32,345 nucleotides of DNA from a virus. The position numbers and the translations under genes are program-made. Shown here piece after piece: positions 5,901-11,721 of this stretch (position 1 is the stretch's first letter; each line of letters opens with the position of its first letter). The DNA is taken from IMG/VR virus record IMGVR_UViG_3300042924_004362, positions 1 to 32,345 of that record. One strand, given 5' to 3'. Under the pieces are notes generated by a model. That model was not told the origin of the DNA, did not search any database, and saw only the letters and a list, made by a program, of their open reading frames with translations.

Positions 5901-6635
5901 ATGAATTTACCAGCCATTGCAATGACAATCGAGGAAAAGATACAGGATATTCAACTTGTTATCGACAATCGAGAAAAGAGATTATTTAAAACAGGCATCA
6001 TTGAAAGCCTGCCCAAAATTAACGAGGTTGTTAAAAACATCCTTCCCCTGTACGGCATTGATGCAAGTCCAGAACACTTGGTTGAGGTGACGCAGTTCAT
6101 CACCACTTACAAATTAATAGCGGTTGATGAAATTAAACTGGCCTTTGAAAAGTTTGCACGACAGGAATTGAAAATTGATGACCACAAACTTTACGGCAAA
6201 GTTGACTTGGCTGCTATTGGGCGAATCCTTACCGCTTATATCAACTGGCGGCAAAAGGTTTATTTTACCGTGGATATGGAAGATGAAAAGAAAAGGGCAA
6301 AGATACAGGAAGAACAAAGACAGGTTGAGGCAAAGCGCAAGTTTTACGCAGAATTTCCCGAAATGTTAAGCGGCTTTAAAGGTGAATCATACGAAGATGT
6401 ACCAGCGTATTGGTACGACGCCGCAATGGAGGCTGGCCTCATTGGTTACGCCGAAGGGGAAAAACGAGCCATTTGGGAAGAGGCTCAGGAAATTGCAAAG
6501 AAACAAAAGATACAAGCAGACAGTTACATTGATTTTAAAACCCAGTTGCATCGGGCGGCTGAGGAAAGCAAGAAGAGGGCGGTTATCATAGCGCAAAAGT
6601 TGGCGGTCTGGAGGATCGTGTTAAATAAGGCATAA
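5901..6635 (+). CDS. Hypothetical protein, 244 aa, possible replication partner
   Basis: Predicted almost wholly helical. Residues 25-95 form a compact domain (SLPKINEVVKNILPLYGID followed by FARQELKI). A conserved-looking stretch GKVDLAAIGRILTAYINWR comes next, then a long highly charged helix (120-150, KKRAKIQEEQRQVEAKRKF) and a C-terminal region with AYWYDAAMEAGLIGYAEGEK. The 'DL-x-x-IG-x-IL-x-A-Y' plus charged coiled coil is a pattern I associate with Bacteroidetes phage replication modules, placed after the HTH initiator, but I cannot name a family. It starts 12 nt after the previous stop. An alternative start MTIEEKIQD lies seven codons in. A strong terminator follows, so it closes the 4926-6635 unit. 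Confidence 0.6.
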   Translation: MNLPAIAMTIEEKIQDIQLVIDNREKRLFKTGIIESLPKINEVVKNILPLYGIDASPEHLVEVTQFITTYKLIAVDEIKLAFEKFARQELKIDDHKLYGKVDLAAIGRILTAYINWRQKVYFTVDMEDEKKRAKIQEEQRQVEAKRKFYAEFPEMLSGFKGESYEDVPAYWYDAAMEAGLIGYAEGEKRAIWEEAQEIAKKQKIQADSYIDFKTQLHRAAEESKKRAVIIAQKLAVWRIVLNKA

Positions 6636-6660
6636 TTTTTCATGCAATCTGGTTTTCATG

Positions 6661-6692
6661 GTGGGGTATAGAAATTATACCTCACTTTTTTT
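6661..6692 (+). terminator. Intrinsic terminator after the replication genes
   Basis: GTGGGGTATA pairs with TATACCTCAC (one G-T pair) around GAAAT, followed by seven T. It separates the 4926-6635 pair from the promoter element at 6702. Confidence 0.9.
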
Positions 6693-6701
6693 AAAATAAT
6701 G

Positions 6702-6751
6702 TTGTAAATATTTTTTTATATAAATAATTATAATTAAATTTACATATTGAA
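6702..6751 (+). promoter_or_regulatory. 50-bp upstream element, copy 1
   Basis: Begins TTGTAAATAT and ends TTTACATATTGAA, with the same 50-bp ungapped spacing as the copies at 11386 and 12585. TAAATTTA at 6735-6742 fits a TAnnTTTA -7 box, placing the start near 6747 with a short A-rich leader before the ATG at 6772. TGTAAAT and ATTTACA are inverted repeats of each other, so a dimeric regulator could bind. No TTTG -33 box is present at the usual spacing. Confidence 0.6.
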
Positions 6752-6771
6752 AATAACAAAAACAACCAATC

Positions 6772-6954
6772 ATGAAAAAGCAAATGACAATTAGAGAAAT
6801 TTTAAGATTATTGTATGATAGCAAAAAATATGCTGTCGTTGGTTCTGAAGAAATGAGAAACCAACAATGCAGAGATTTTTTATCATACATGAATAATCCT
6901 GACAAAATTTACAATGTTATTGACGAAGGTTCTCACCTTCTTATCTGGAACTAA
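6772..6954 (+). CDS. Small hypothetical protein, 60 aa
   Basis: Begins MKKQMTIREILRLLYDSKKY and ends VIDEGSHLLIWN. The first half is an amphipathic helix; the second has a CRDFLSYMNNPDK stretch and a final strand. No known domain. It is the first gene behind the 50-bp element at 6702 and carries the leader AAAACAACCAATC before the ATG, shared with the next two genes. This leader stands in for a Shine-Dalgarno sequence. Probably a small phage regulator or anti-host protein, but that is only a guess from size and position. Confidence 0.6.
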   Translation: MKKQMTIREILRLLYDSKKYAVVGSEEMRNQQCRDFLSYMNNPDKIYNVIDEGSHLLIWN

Positions 6955-6977
6955 TTATTTTTATAAAACAACCAATT

Positions 6978-7232
6978 ATGAGTATTACAAAATTTACCGT
7001 CAAATGTGCCCTTAACAAAAAACTTGGTCACTTTGTCCACGTTATTTTTTCCCACGGCTTTGGTCTTTATGGACAAACAAAGCCGCATTCCCCTGAGGAT
7101 AACATTGAGATTCATAGCTGGGTATTTGAGCCTGAGGACATTGATTTAGAAAAATATCCAATAATTAACCGTTTTAACCTCATGCCCCTTGTTTCTGAAA
7201 ACGAAATGGAATGGGTAATCATTAATAATTAA
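6978..7232 (+). CDS. Hypothetical protein, 84 aa
   Basis: A beta-rich small protein: KFTVKCALNKKLGHFVHVIF, then HGFGLYGQTKPHSPEDNIE, then WVFEPEDIDLEKYP. His and aromatic residues are frequent. I do not recognise the family. It is preceded by the exact leader AAAACAACCAATTATG, identical to that of the gene at 7256, and sits 23 nt after the previous stop in the same rightward operon. Confidence 0.6.
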   Translation: MSITKFTVKCALNKKLGHFVHVIFSHGFGLYGQTKPHSPEDNIEIHSWVFEPEDIDLEKYPIINRFNLMPLVSENEMEWVIINN

Positions 7233-7255
7233 AAACCAATTTAAAACAACCAATT

Positions 7256-7606
7256 ATGGACACTTTACCAACAACACTTACAGACAACGCATTGACCAGG
7301 TATTACGAACTTCGCATTAAATACCTTGAAGGCGAAAAAGAACGCTTGCAGAATGAAGCAAGATTTGATTACCTCATTACTTTGGATTTTTGGATTTACG
7401 CGCAACGAATGATTGAAAGTTATGTAATATTTCACAAGGAAGCACCACATGAATATTATCATGATGTGCTTAAAACAATATTGAAAAATTTAGAATCGCA
7501 CAACGAAAAGGCTGAGGATACCTCAATAAATCGCTTAAGACTTGAGGTTATAACCAGATGCAATGAAGCAATTGCAAAATGCGAACAAATCACAGCAGCA
7601 AGATGA
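7256..7606 (+). CDS. Hypothetical helical protein, 116 aa
   Basis: A helical protein: RYYELRIKYLEGEKERLQNE is a strong coiled-coil-like segment, followed by an aromatic helix (LDFWIYAQRMIESYVIF) and a C-terminal helix (RLRLEVITRCNEAIAKCEQI). No catalytic motif. It has the exact leader AAAACAACCAATTATG. Its stop overlaps the start of the next gene (ATGA, 7603-7606). Confidence 0.6.
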   Translation: MDTLPTTLTDNALTRYYELRIKYLEGEKERLQNEARFDYLITLDFWIYAQRMIESYVIFHKEAPHEYYHDVLKTILKNLESHNEKAEDTSINRLRLEVITRCNEAIAKCEQITAAR

Positions 7607-7860
7607 AAATACAAGACTTTGCGTTAAACGCCTCATTAACCGTTTGCCCTTCTCACATTGTTGAGCCTGATCACCTGAAAAAATGGTGGAGACAAAAAGG
7701 GGTTGGCGAACTTGAAAAATGGTTTGTCTCAGGAAACTCCATTCACTACAATGATGAAATAGACTGGAAAAAAATAAGCAACCATAAAAAACAAATGTGG
7801 TACGATTCTCAAAACTTTCAAATTCAAGCAGGAAATGAATATTCTAAAAGGCAAGGTTAA
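7603..7860 (+). CDS. Hypothetical protein, 85 aa
   Basis: Starts MKIQDFALNASLTVCPSHIV. The frame is open from 7579, but the ATG at 7603 overlaps the previous stop as ATGA and opens a sensible protein, so I prefer it. It is rich in W, K and H (LKKWWRQKGVGELEKWF and a later KKQMWYDSQNF), which may fit a small DNA-contacting or structural protein. No family recognised. It overlaps the OB-like gene by 26 nt. Confidence 0.55.
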   Translation: MKIQDFALNASLTVCPSHIVEPDHLKKWWRQKGVGELEKWFVSGNSIHYNDEIDWKKISNHKKQMWYDSQNFQIQAGNEYSKRQG

Positions 7861-8293
7861 ATACACGGCAGGCAAAGTTTTTGAAGGGCAATACGGGCCC
7901 TCAATCAACGCCGCCATTACATTGGATAATGGCACGGATATCCGCGTTTACGGGAAACCAGATGATAACAAGTTGATGGCTTTGAAGAAAGACGATGTCG
8001 TTACGATTATACACGACGGGAAATCTTACAAGGTGGCTTTTGATATGCTTACCGCAAACGAAATACCCGAAAAGGTACAAACACCCACGGAACAAACGAA
8101 CGTGCAGCAGGCGGCAAATGTAGCCCCTAAAACGAACGGGAAATTAACTGCGGAAGAAATAAGTGAAAAGGCTACTTTCATGACAGGTATTTACGCCGAC
8201 ATATTTCACCAGTTGCAAGCCTCAGGACTTGAGCCAGCGCAAGCCCAGCCAGCAGCCGCGACAATATTTATACAGATAGGAAAATTCTTTTAA
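7835..8293 (+). CDS. OB-fold-like protein, 152 aa
   Basis: Residues 1-68 look like a small beta-barrel: GKVKYTAGKVFEGQYGPSIN, then AAITLDNGTDIRVYGKPDDN, and DDVVTIIHDGKSYKV. This strand pattern with a 'G-x-I/V-x-x-G' start and a ring of basic residues is what one sees in OB-fold nucleic-acid binders, and similar genes are found beside nucleases in Bacteroidetes phages. Residues 75-110 are a Pro/Thr/Gln linker, and 110-152 form a helical tail (AEEISEKATFMTGIYADIF) that may bind a partner, much like the C-terminal part of an SSB. It could be an auxiliary ssDNA-binding or recombination mediator. The fold is inferred from pattern only. It overlaps the gene upstream by 26 nt. Confidence 0.5.
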   Translation: MNILKGKVKYTAGKVFEGQYGPSINAAITLDNGTDIRVYGKPDDNKLMALKKDDVVTIIHDGKSYKVAFDMLTANEIPEKVQTPTEQTNVQQAANVAPKTNGKLTAEEISEKATFMTGIYADIFHQLQASGLEPAQAQPAAATIFIQIGKFF

Positions 8294-8312
8294 TCTCATA
8301 TTGGTATGTTTG

Positions 8313-8336
8313 CCCCAGCCTGAAAAATGGCTGGGG
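8313..8336 (+). terminator. GC-rich hairpin without a U-tract
   Basis: CCCCAGCC and GGCTGGGG pair perfectly over 8 bp around an 8-nt loop (TGAAAAAT). Downstream is ATTTACCG, not a T-run, so it is a weak terminator, a pause site, or an mRNA stability/translation element for the gene at 8363. Confidence 0.45.
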
Positions 8337-8362
8337 ATTTACCGATACAAAAACAAAGTAAA

Positions 8363-8677
8363 ATGGAAAAACAAGAAGAAAAGGAATTAAATAACACTTT
8401 CCCAAAAGTTGTTGATGTTTATATTACAATGAAAAACGGTGATGAGGTACGCGTTTTTAAAAAGGCAGACGACGTACAAATGGAAAGCCAAGAACAAAAA
8501 GAAACGTCAATAGAATACTTTTACGATAAGGTTCTGATTGCCTCAGAGTTTTACGAAAGTGAATACAAAGCCATTGTCGATGCTTTGAATGAGGCTAAAA
8601 AAATGTATGCTGAGGAAATCATAAAAGCCTACAACAATGGCTGGGATGAGGCAGCTTTAATGTACCACAACTTTTAA
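8363..8677 (+). CDS. Hypothetical acidic protein, 104 aa
   Basis: Starts MEKQEEKELNNTFPKVVDVY, after a K/Q-rich A-rich leader. The open frame begins at 8327, but that ATG lies inside the hairpin at 8313-8336, so the ATG at 8363 is the better start. The body has a strand pair (YITMKNGDEVRVFKKADDV), then two helices (EYKAIVDALNEAKKMYAEEI and YNNGWDEAALMYHNF). No known domain. It lies 9 nt before the nuclease gene. Confidence 0.55.
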   Translation: MEKQEEKELNNTFPKVVDVYITMKNGDEVRVFKKADDVQMESQEQKETSIEYFYDKVLIASEFYESEYKAIVDALNEAKKMYAEEIIKAYNNGWDEAALMYHNF

Positions 8678-8686
8678 CAAATAACC

Positions 8687-9289
8687 ATGCTACTACCAAA
8701 ACCATATATCTCAGTCAGCCAAATAAACCTTTGGTACAGTGACCGCCAAAAGTATATCAACCGATATTTCCTTAACCTTCCCGAAGAGCCTTCTATTTAC
8801 ATGAATTTCGGAAAACAATTTGCCGAAGATACCGAGGCGTATATCAAAGATGGAATCATTATGGACACCTTTCCAGATTTTTACATTGAGAAAATACGCC
8901 CCATGAAAGGGCTTGAGGCTGAGAAGGAAATAAGCCTGAGTATTAACGATATTCAAGTCAAAGGTTTCATTGACGCGTGGGACGTTCATAATAACAGGGT
9001 AATTGACTTTAAAACATCAGGAAAGCCTTGGACAATGGACACGCTGAAAACAAGCCTTCAAATGAAAGTTTATTCCCTTGCAATGTTTGTCAACGGTGAC
9101 CAGATCCCTGAGTGTCAAATAAACTGGTTGGGAACAAGGAGAATGAAAAACGGTTTGATTTTTACAGGTGAAAGTTTTGAATTAAACCATACCTTTGAGA
9201 TGGACGAACTTTTAAAAGCGATTGTATTAATTGAGCAGACTTGCAAAGAGATAAGCGAATGTTATACAAGTTTCATAAATAAATATTAA
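8687..9289 (+). CDS. PD-(D/E)XK exonuclease, Cas4/RecB-like
   Basis: 200 residues. It starts with ISVSQINLWYSDRQKYINRY, the typical 'S-x-S-x-L-x-x-W' opening helix of PDDEXK_1 family nucleases. The active site is readable: E79/E81 in LEAEKEISLSI, D96 in KGFIDAWDV, then D107-x-K109 in VIDFKTSG, and Q125 with Y129 in LQMKVYSLAM, the helix that follows in RecB/Cas4-like enzymes. No cysteines flag an Fe-S cluster, unlike full Cas4. It would digest DNA ends, probably in replication or recombination together with the OB-like protein upstream and the RuvC-like resolvase further on. It is the second PD-(D/E)XK protein here; the other is 4160-4795. Its TAA shares one base with the next ATG. Confidence 0.8.
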   Translation: MLLPKPYISVSQINLWYSDRQKYINRYFLNLPEEPSIYMNFGKQFAEDTEAYIKDGIIMDTFPDFYIEKIRPMKGLEAEKEISLSINDIQVKGFIDAWDVHNNRVIDFKTSGKPWTMDTLKTSLQMKVYSLAMFVNGDQIPECQINWLGTRRMKNGLIFTGESFELNHTFEMDELLKAIVLIEQTCKEISECYTSFINKY

Positions 9290-9594
9290 TGAAAGAAGCA
9301 ATTCGACACAACGAAAACAAAATACGTTACGACCTTTGCCCAGCTATTGCGCAAAGGGAATATGCGAAGGTTTGGACTCAGGGACTTAAAAAATATCCTG
9401 AACGAAATTGGGAAAAAGGTTTTTCCTTCTCCGTGGTTATCGCTTCCGCTATGCGTCACCTTGAAGCCATGCGACTTGGTGAAATGATTGACGAAGAAAG
9501 TGGACTTTTACACTCCGCGCATTTAATGGCAAATGCCGCAATGTTGACAGAGTTTTATTTTACTCACCCTAAATTAAATGATTTAAAGAAATGA
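9289..9594 (+). CDS. DUF5664 dATP/dGTP pyrophosphohydrolase-like
   Basis: 101 residues, close to a known phage family. KIRYDLCPAIAQREYAKVWTQ is followed by GLKKYPERNWEKGFSFSVVI, then AMRHLEAMRLGEMIDEESG and LLHSAHLMANAAMLTEFY. The pattern 'K-x-R-Y-D-L ... G-x-x-K-Y-x-x-R-N-W ... R-H-x-x-A-x-x-x-G-E ... D-x-E-S-G-x-x-H-x-x-H' is what I know from DUF5664 and the MazG-like dATP/dGTP diphosphohydrolases. Such enzymes clear dNTPs, and some phages use them for modified genomes. With dCTP deaminase at 10003 it suggests altered nucleotide pools, but no PurZ-like or other base-modifying enzyme is in the window. It overlaps the next gene by 4 nt. Confidence 0.75.
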   Translation: MKEAIRHNENKIRYDLCPAIAQREYAKVWTQGLKKYPERNWEKGFSFSVVIASAMRHLEAMRLGEMIDEESGLLHSAHLMANAAMLTEFYFTHPKLNDLKK

Positions 9595-9800
9595 GCAAAC
9601 AAACGGCGGTTGAATGGTTAATTGAGGAAATGCATAAAAATATAGTATGGATTCCTGTACCTATGCAAGAAAAAGCCAAAGAAATGGAAAAGGAGCAAAG
9701 TCAAAATTATGCCATATTTGCTATAAGATGCGACAGGACTGAAATGAGAATATTGGAATTTAATGATTATATAAAACTTGAAGAAAACATAGAAAAATGA
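9591..9800 (+). CDS. Small TAVEW-family protein, copy 1
   Basis: 69 residues: MSKQTAVEWLIEEMHKNIVW, then MQEKAKEMEKEQSQN and a C-terminal acidic part. The first 36 nt match the next gene's first 36 nt with one difference, and the later MEKEQ block is also shared; the rest has diverged. 'TAVEWL' openings are familiar from small phage proteins of Bacteroidetes hosts, with no known role. It overlaps both neighbours by 4 nt. Confidence 0.65.
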   Translation: MSKQTAVEWLIEEMHKNIVWIPVPMQEKAKEMEKEQSQNYAIFAIRCDRTEMRILEFNDYIKLEENIEK

Positions 9801-10006
9801 GCAAACAAACGGCGGTTGAATGGGTAATTGAGCAATATATTAATAAAAATCGTGGAATTGAAGTATTTATGAAAGCGATACAAATGGAAAAGGAGCAAAT
9901 AATAGAGGCTCATTTACATGGTATGGATTTTATCCCTGTTGACCCAAATTATAAAGGAGATGCAGAAAATTATTACAACGAAACTTATAAAAAAGAAGAA
10001 AAATGA
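9797..10006 (+). CDS. Small TAVEW-family protein, copy 2
   Basis: 69 residues, the same length as the gene before it. It starts MSKQTAVEWVIEQYINKNRG and keeps IQMEKEQIIEAH, then diverges (MDFIPVDPNYKGDAENYYNE). It is a tandem paralogue. The near-identical 5' end beside a divergent body suggests recent gene conversion, or strong selection on the N-terminus or start region. It overlaps dcd by 4 nt. Confidence 0.65.
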   Translation: MSKQTAVEWVIEQYINKNRGIEVFMKAIQMEKEQIIEAHLHGMDFIPVDPNYKGDAENYYNETYKKEEK

Positions 10007-10536
10007 TTTTAACAGACAAAACTATTATTGACGAAATCGCCTTAAAAAACATCGTCATTGAGCCATTAATCGAGGCAAACATTGGTACAAATAGTGTTGA
10101 TTTAACGCTATCTAAAACTTTGTTGCTCTATACCGACCAGGTGTTGGATACAAGGAATAAAAACGATTATGCAGAAATTACTATTCCCGATGAAGGCATG
10201 ATTTTGCAGCCGGGCATTTTATACCTTGCATCAACTGTCGAATATACGGAGACACTTCGCCATGTTCCAATTATTCAAGGAAAGTCATCATTAGGAAGAC
10301 TTGGTTTATTTGTCCACATAACCGCAGGATTCGGTGATGTGAACTTTAAAGGACATTGGACTTTGGAACTTGCTTGCATTCAACCAGTAAAGATATACCC
10401 TGGCATGAAGATAGCCCAAATCTGCTACCATGACATTTCAGAAATGCCATACACCGATTATGCCTCTAAAGCCGATGCAAAGTATAAAAATCAGGGAAGT
10501 GATCCAGTTGCCTCAAAGAACTATTTAAACAAATAG
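10003..10536 (+). CDS. dcd: dCTP deaminase
   Basis: 177 residues. The key block reads VPIIQGKSSLGRLGLFVHIT followed by AGFGDVNFKGHWTLELACIQ. S95, R99 and E122 take the places of the catalytic Ser, Arg and Glu known from E. coli Dcd, at the same spacing. NSVDLTLSK near residue 30 and PGMKIAQICYHDIS near 135-148 are also typical. The enzyme is a homotrimer converting dCTP to dUTP (or dUMP in the bifunctional type), feeding thymidylate synthesis. It lies between nucleotide-pool and small unknown genes in the early operon, 4-nt coupled to the gene upstream. Length fits the family. Confidence 0.93.
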   Translation: MILTDKTIIDEIALKNIVIEPLIEANIGTNSVDLTLSKTLLLYTDQVLDTRNKNDYAEITIPDEGMILQPGILYLASTVEYTETLRHVPIIQGKSSLGRLGLFVHITAGFGDVNFKGHWTLELACIQPVKIYPGMKIAQICYHDISEMPYTDYASKADAKYKNQGSDPVASKNYLNK

Positions 10537-10538
10537 CC

Positions 10539-10790
10539 ATGACGGAAGAAGAAAGGGAAAAGCAAAGGAAATACGACCGCGATTATTACCGAAACATGCT
10601 TCCTTTTGTAAAGGAGAAAAGAAAAGAAGATGCAAGGAATAGGAATAGGGACAAATACTGGAAGTTAACAGATGAAGAAAGGCAGGCAAGGAAAGACAAA
10701 AGTCTTGCTTATTATTACGCGAATATCGAGACATTGAAAATCAAATCAAAAGCCTATCGAGAACGAAAATTAAAAAGTAAGTATGAGTGA
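10539..10790 (+). CDS. Lys/Arg/Tyr-rich small protein, family copy 2
   Basis: 83 residues, nearly all charged or Tyr: QRKYDRDYYRNMLPFVKEKR, then DKYWKLTDEERQARKDKSLA and YYYANIETLKIKSKAYRERK. Its C-terminal block aligns with the C-terminal blocks of the proteins at 10783 and 563 (minus strand). It is probably one or two long helices with high positive charge. No domain known beyond this repeat type. It overlaps the next paralogue by 8 nt. Confidence 0.65.
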   Translation: MTEEEREKQRKYDRDYYRNMLPFVKEKRKEDARNRNRDKYWKLTDEERQARKDKSLAYYYANIETLKIKSKAYRERKLKSKYE

Positions 10791-11040
10791 CGAGGAAAAA
10801 AAAGCACGGAAATCGGAGTATATGAAAAAATACTACCTAAACATGAGCGATTATCAAAAGGAAAAAAGGCGGTTGAAAAACCTTGAGAACAAAAAAAGGA
10901 GATACGAGGAGAATAAAATAAGCTGTAAGAATAAAAATTACGATAAATTCAAGGCTTATTATTATAAAAACATTGAAAAAATCAAGGCTTATCAAGCCGA
11001 ATATCGTAAAAAACAAAAAGCTAAAAAAGAATTATGCTAA
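10783..11040 (+). CDS. Lys/Arg/Tyr-rich small protein, family copy 3
   Basis: 85 residues: ARKSEYMKKYYLNMSDYQKE, a basic middle (RRLKNLENKKRRYEENK), then FKAYYYKNIEKIKAYQAEYR. NMSDYQKEKRR matches NMTDYQKKKQK in the minus-strand copy at 563-784, and both end near-identically (KKELC versus QKNEC). That makes these two the closest pair even though they lie 10 kb apart on opposite strands. It overlaps the following small gene by 7 nt. Confidence 0.65.
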   Translation: MSDEEKKARKSEYMKKYYLNMSDYQKEKRRLKNLENKKRRYEENKISCKNKNYDKFKAYYYKNIEKIKAYQAEYRKKQKAKKELC

Positions 11041-11162
11041 CTGAAAACGAAAAACAAAAATTAGGTAAAGACATTGCACTTATCATTGTGGCCGCTGGAG
11101 GGTTGCTAACCCTTGCTTTCGCCATTTACTTTATTGTTGACACGCTAAAAAAATGGTACTAA
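11034..11162 (+). CDS. Small membrane protein, 42 aa
   Basis: MLTENEKQKLGKDIALIIVA begins a 42-residue protein with one strong membrane helix (residues 14-35, IALIIVAAGGLLTLAFAIYF) and a short tail DTLKKWY. It is packed between neighbours: it starts 7 nt inside the previous gene, and its TAA shares a base with the next ATG. That packing supports it despite the size. It may be a small inner-membrane protein acting on the host envelope, or a holin/antiholin-like partner of the membrane-anchored glucosaminidase at 11721. The function is a guess. Confidence 0.6.
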   Translation: MLTENEKQKLGKDIALIIVAAGGLLTLAFAIYFIVDTLKKWY

Positions 11163-11308
11163 TGAAATTTGAAATAAAATACAATGACAGGCGAATGATT
11201 ATTGAGGCTGAAAATGCTGAAAAGGCGCTGGAACAATTTAAAGAACTAAAAATTGATGTTAAAAACTTTGAGATAAGCATTTCGAAGTTTGGCGAACAAA
11301 GGAGATAA
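11162..11308 (+). CDS. Small hypothetical protein, 48 aa
   Basis: MKFEIKYNDRRMIIEAENAE begins a 48-residue protein with a beta-beta-alpha-beta look (strand, strand, helix KALEQFKELK, strand KNFEISISKF). Its ATG shares a base with the previous stop (TAATG). No known family. A terminator follows after 36 nt, so it ends this operon. Confidence 0.55.
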   Translation: MKFEIKYNDRRMIIEAENAEKALEQFKELKIDVKNFEISISKFGEQRR

Positions 11309-11344
11309 ATGTGAAGTAGTAAGTTGTTAAAAGTGTTGTTTTTG

Positions 11345-11375
11345 TCCCGTATCTCATTGGTACGGGATTTTTTTT
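11345..11375 (+). terminator. Intrinsic terminator
   Basis: TCCCGTATC pairs with GGTACGGGA (one T-G pair) around TCATT, followed by eight T. It ends the long operon that starts at 6747 and precedes the second 50-bp element. Confidence 0.9.
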
Positions 11376-11385
11376 GTATTTATTT

Positions 11386-11435
11386 TTGTAAATATTATTA
11401 TTTGTAATTATTTATATATAAATTTACATATTGAA
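11386..11435 (+). promoter_or_regulatory. 50-bp upstream element, copy 2
   Basis: TTGTAAATAT at 11386-11395 and TTTACATATTGAA at 11423-11435, at exactly the spacing of copies 1 and 3. TAAATTTA (11419-11426) fits the -7 box. The start is expected near 11431 with a leader of about 24 nt, rich in A and ending ACAAACCAGA before the ATG at 11455. Confidence 0.6.
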
Positions 11436-11454
11436 AATAAAAAAACAAACCAGA

Positions 11455-11721
11455 ATGGAAAAGAACATTTACACCGTGATGTATTTCGGCAATGCCAAAA
11501 GGTATCAAGATTTAAACGAAGAAGTTGAAGCTTACTCTAAGCGGCACGCTGTTGAACAAGTTTATTCAAAGATGCGAAATGAAGATTATTTCCCTGAGGA
11601 TGAATTTTCGTGGTACGGACTTGTTCGCGACTGCGACGGCAATGTTATTGCTGAAGTAGGAAGCGAAAGCATCGAGTACGATGGAGGTTATTTTTATGCA
11701 GAACTAAAAATAGTTGAATAA
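11455..11721 (+). CDS. Hypothetical protein, 88 aa
   Basis: Begins MEKNIYTVMYFGNAKRYQDL and ends FYAELKIVE. The open frame starts at 11431, but that ATG falls in the promoter element, so I use the ATG at 11455. It is a small alpha/beta protein: a strand, helix EEVEAYSKRHAVEQVYSKM, an acidic loop (EDYFPEDEFSWYGLVRDCDG) and a C-terminal strand pair. No family recognised. The stop shares a base with the next ATG (TAATG). Confidence 0.6.
   Translation: MEKNIYTVMYFGNAKRYQDLNEEVEAYSKRHAVEQVYSKMRNEDYFPEDEFSWYGLVRDCDGNVIAEVGSESIEYDGGYFYAELKIVE

Noticed and set aside
6756-7260. Short repeats as a CRISPR or iteron array
   Set aside because: The repeats are leaders tied to start codons of different genes with unequal spacing, not a regular array. 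No CRISPR array was seen anywhere in the window.
8327-8362. Start at 8327 for the 8363 gene
   Set aside because: That ATG sits inside a perfect 8-bp hairpin, and the 12 extra residues look like untranslated leader.
11345-11375. Third kissing-loop RNA at the 11345, 13023 or 6661 terminators
   Set aside because: Their loops have no 7-nt complement in an upstream hairpin loop, and the TTGTTTCA linker is absent.
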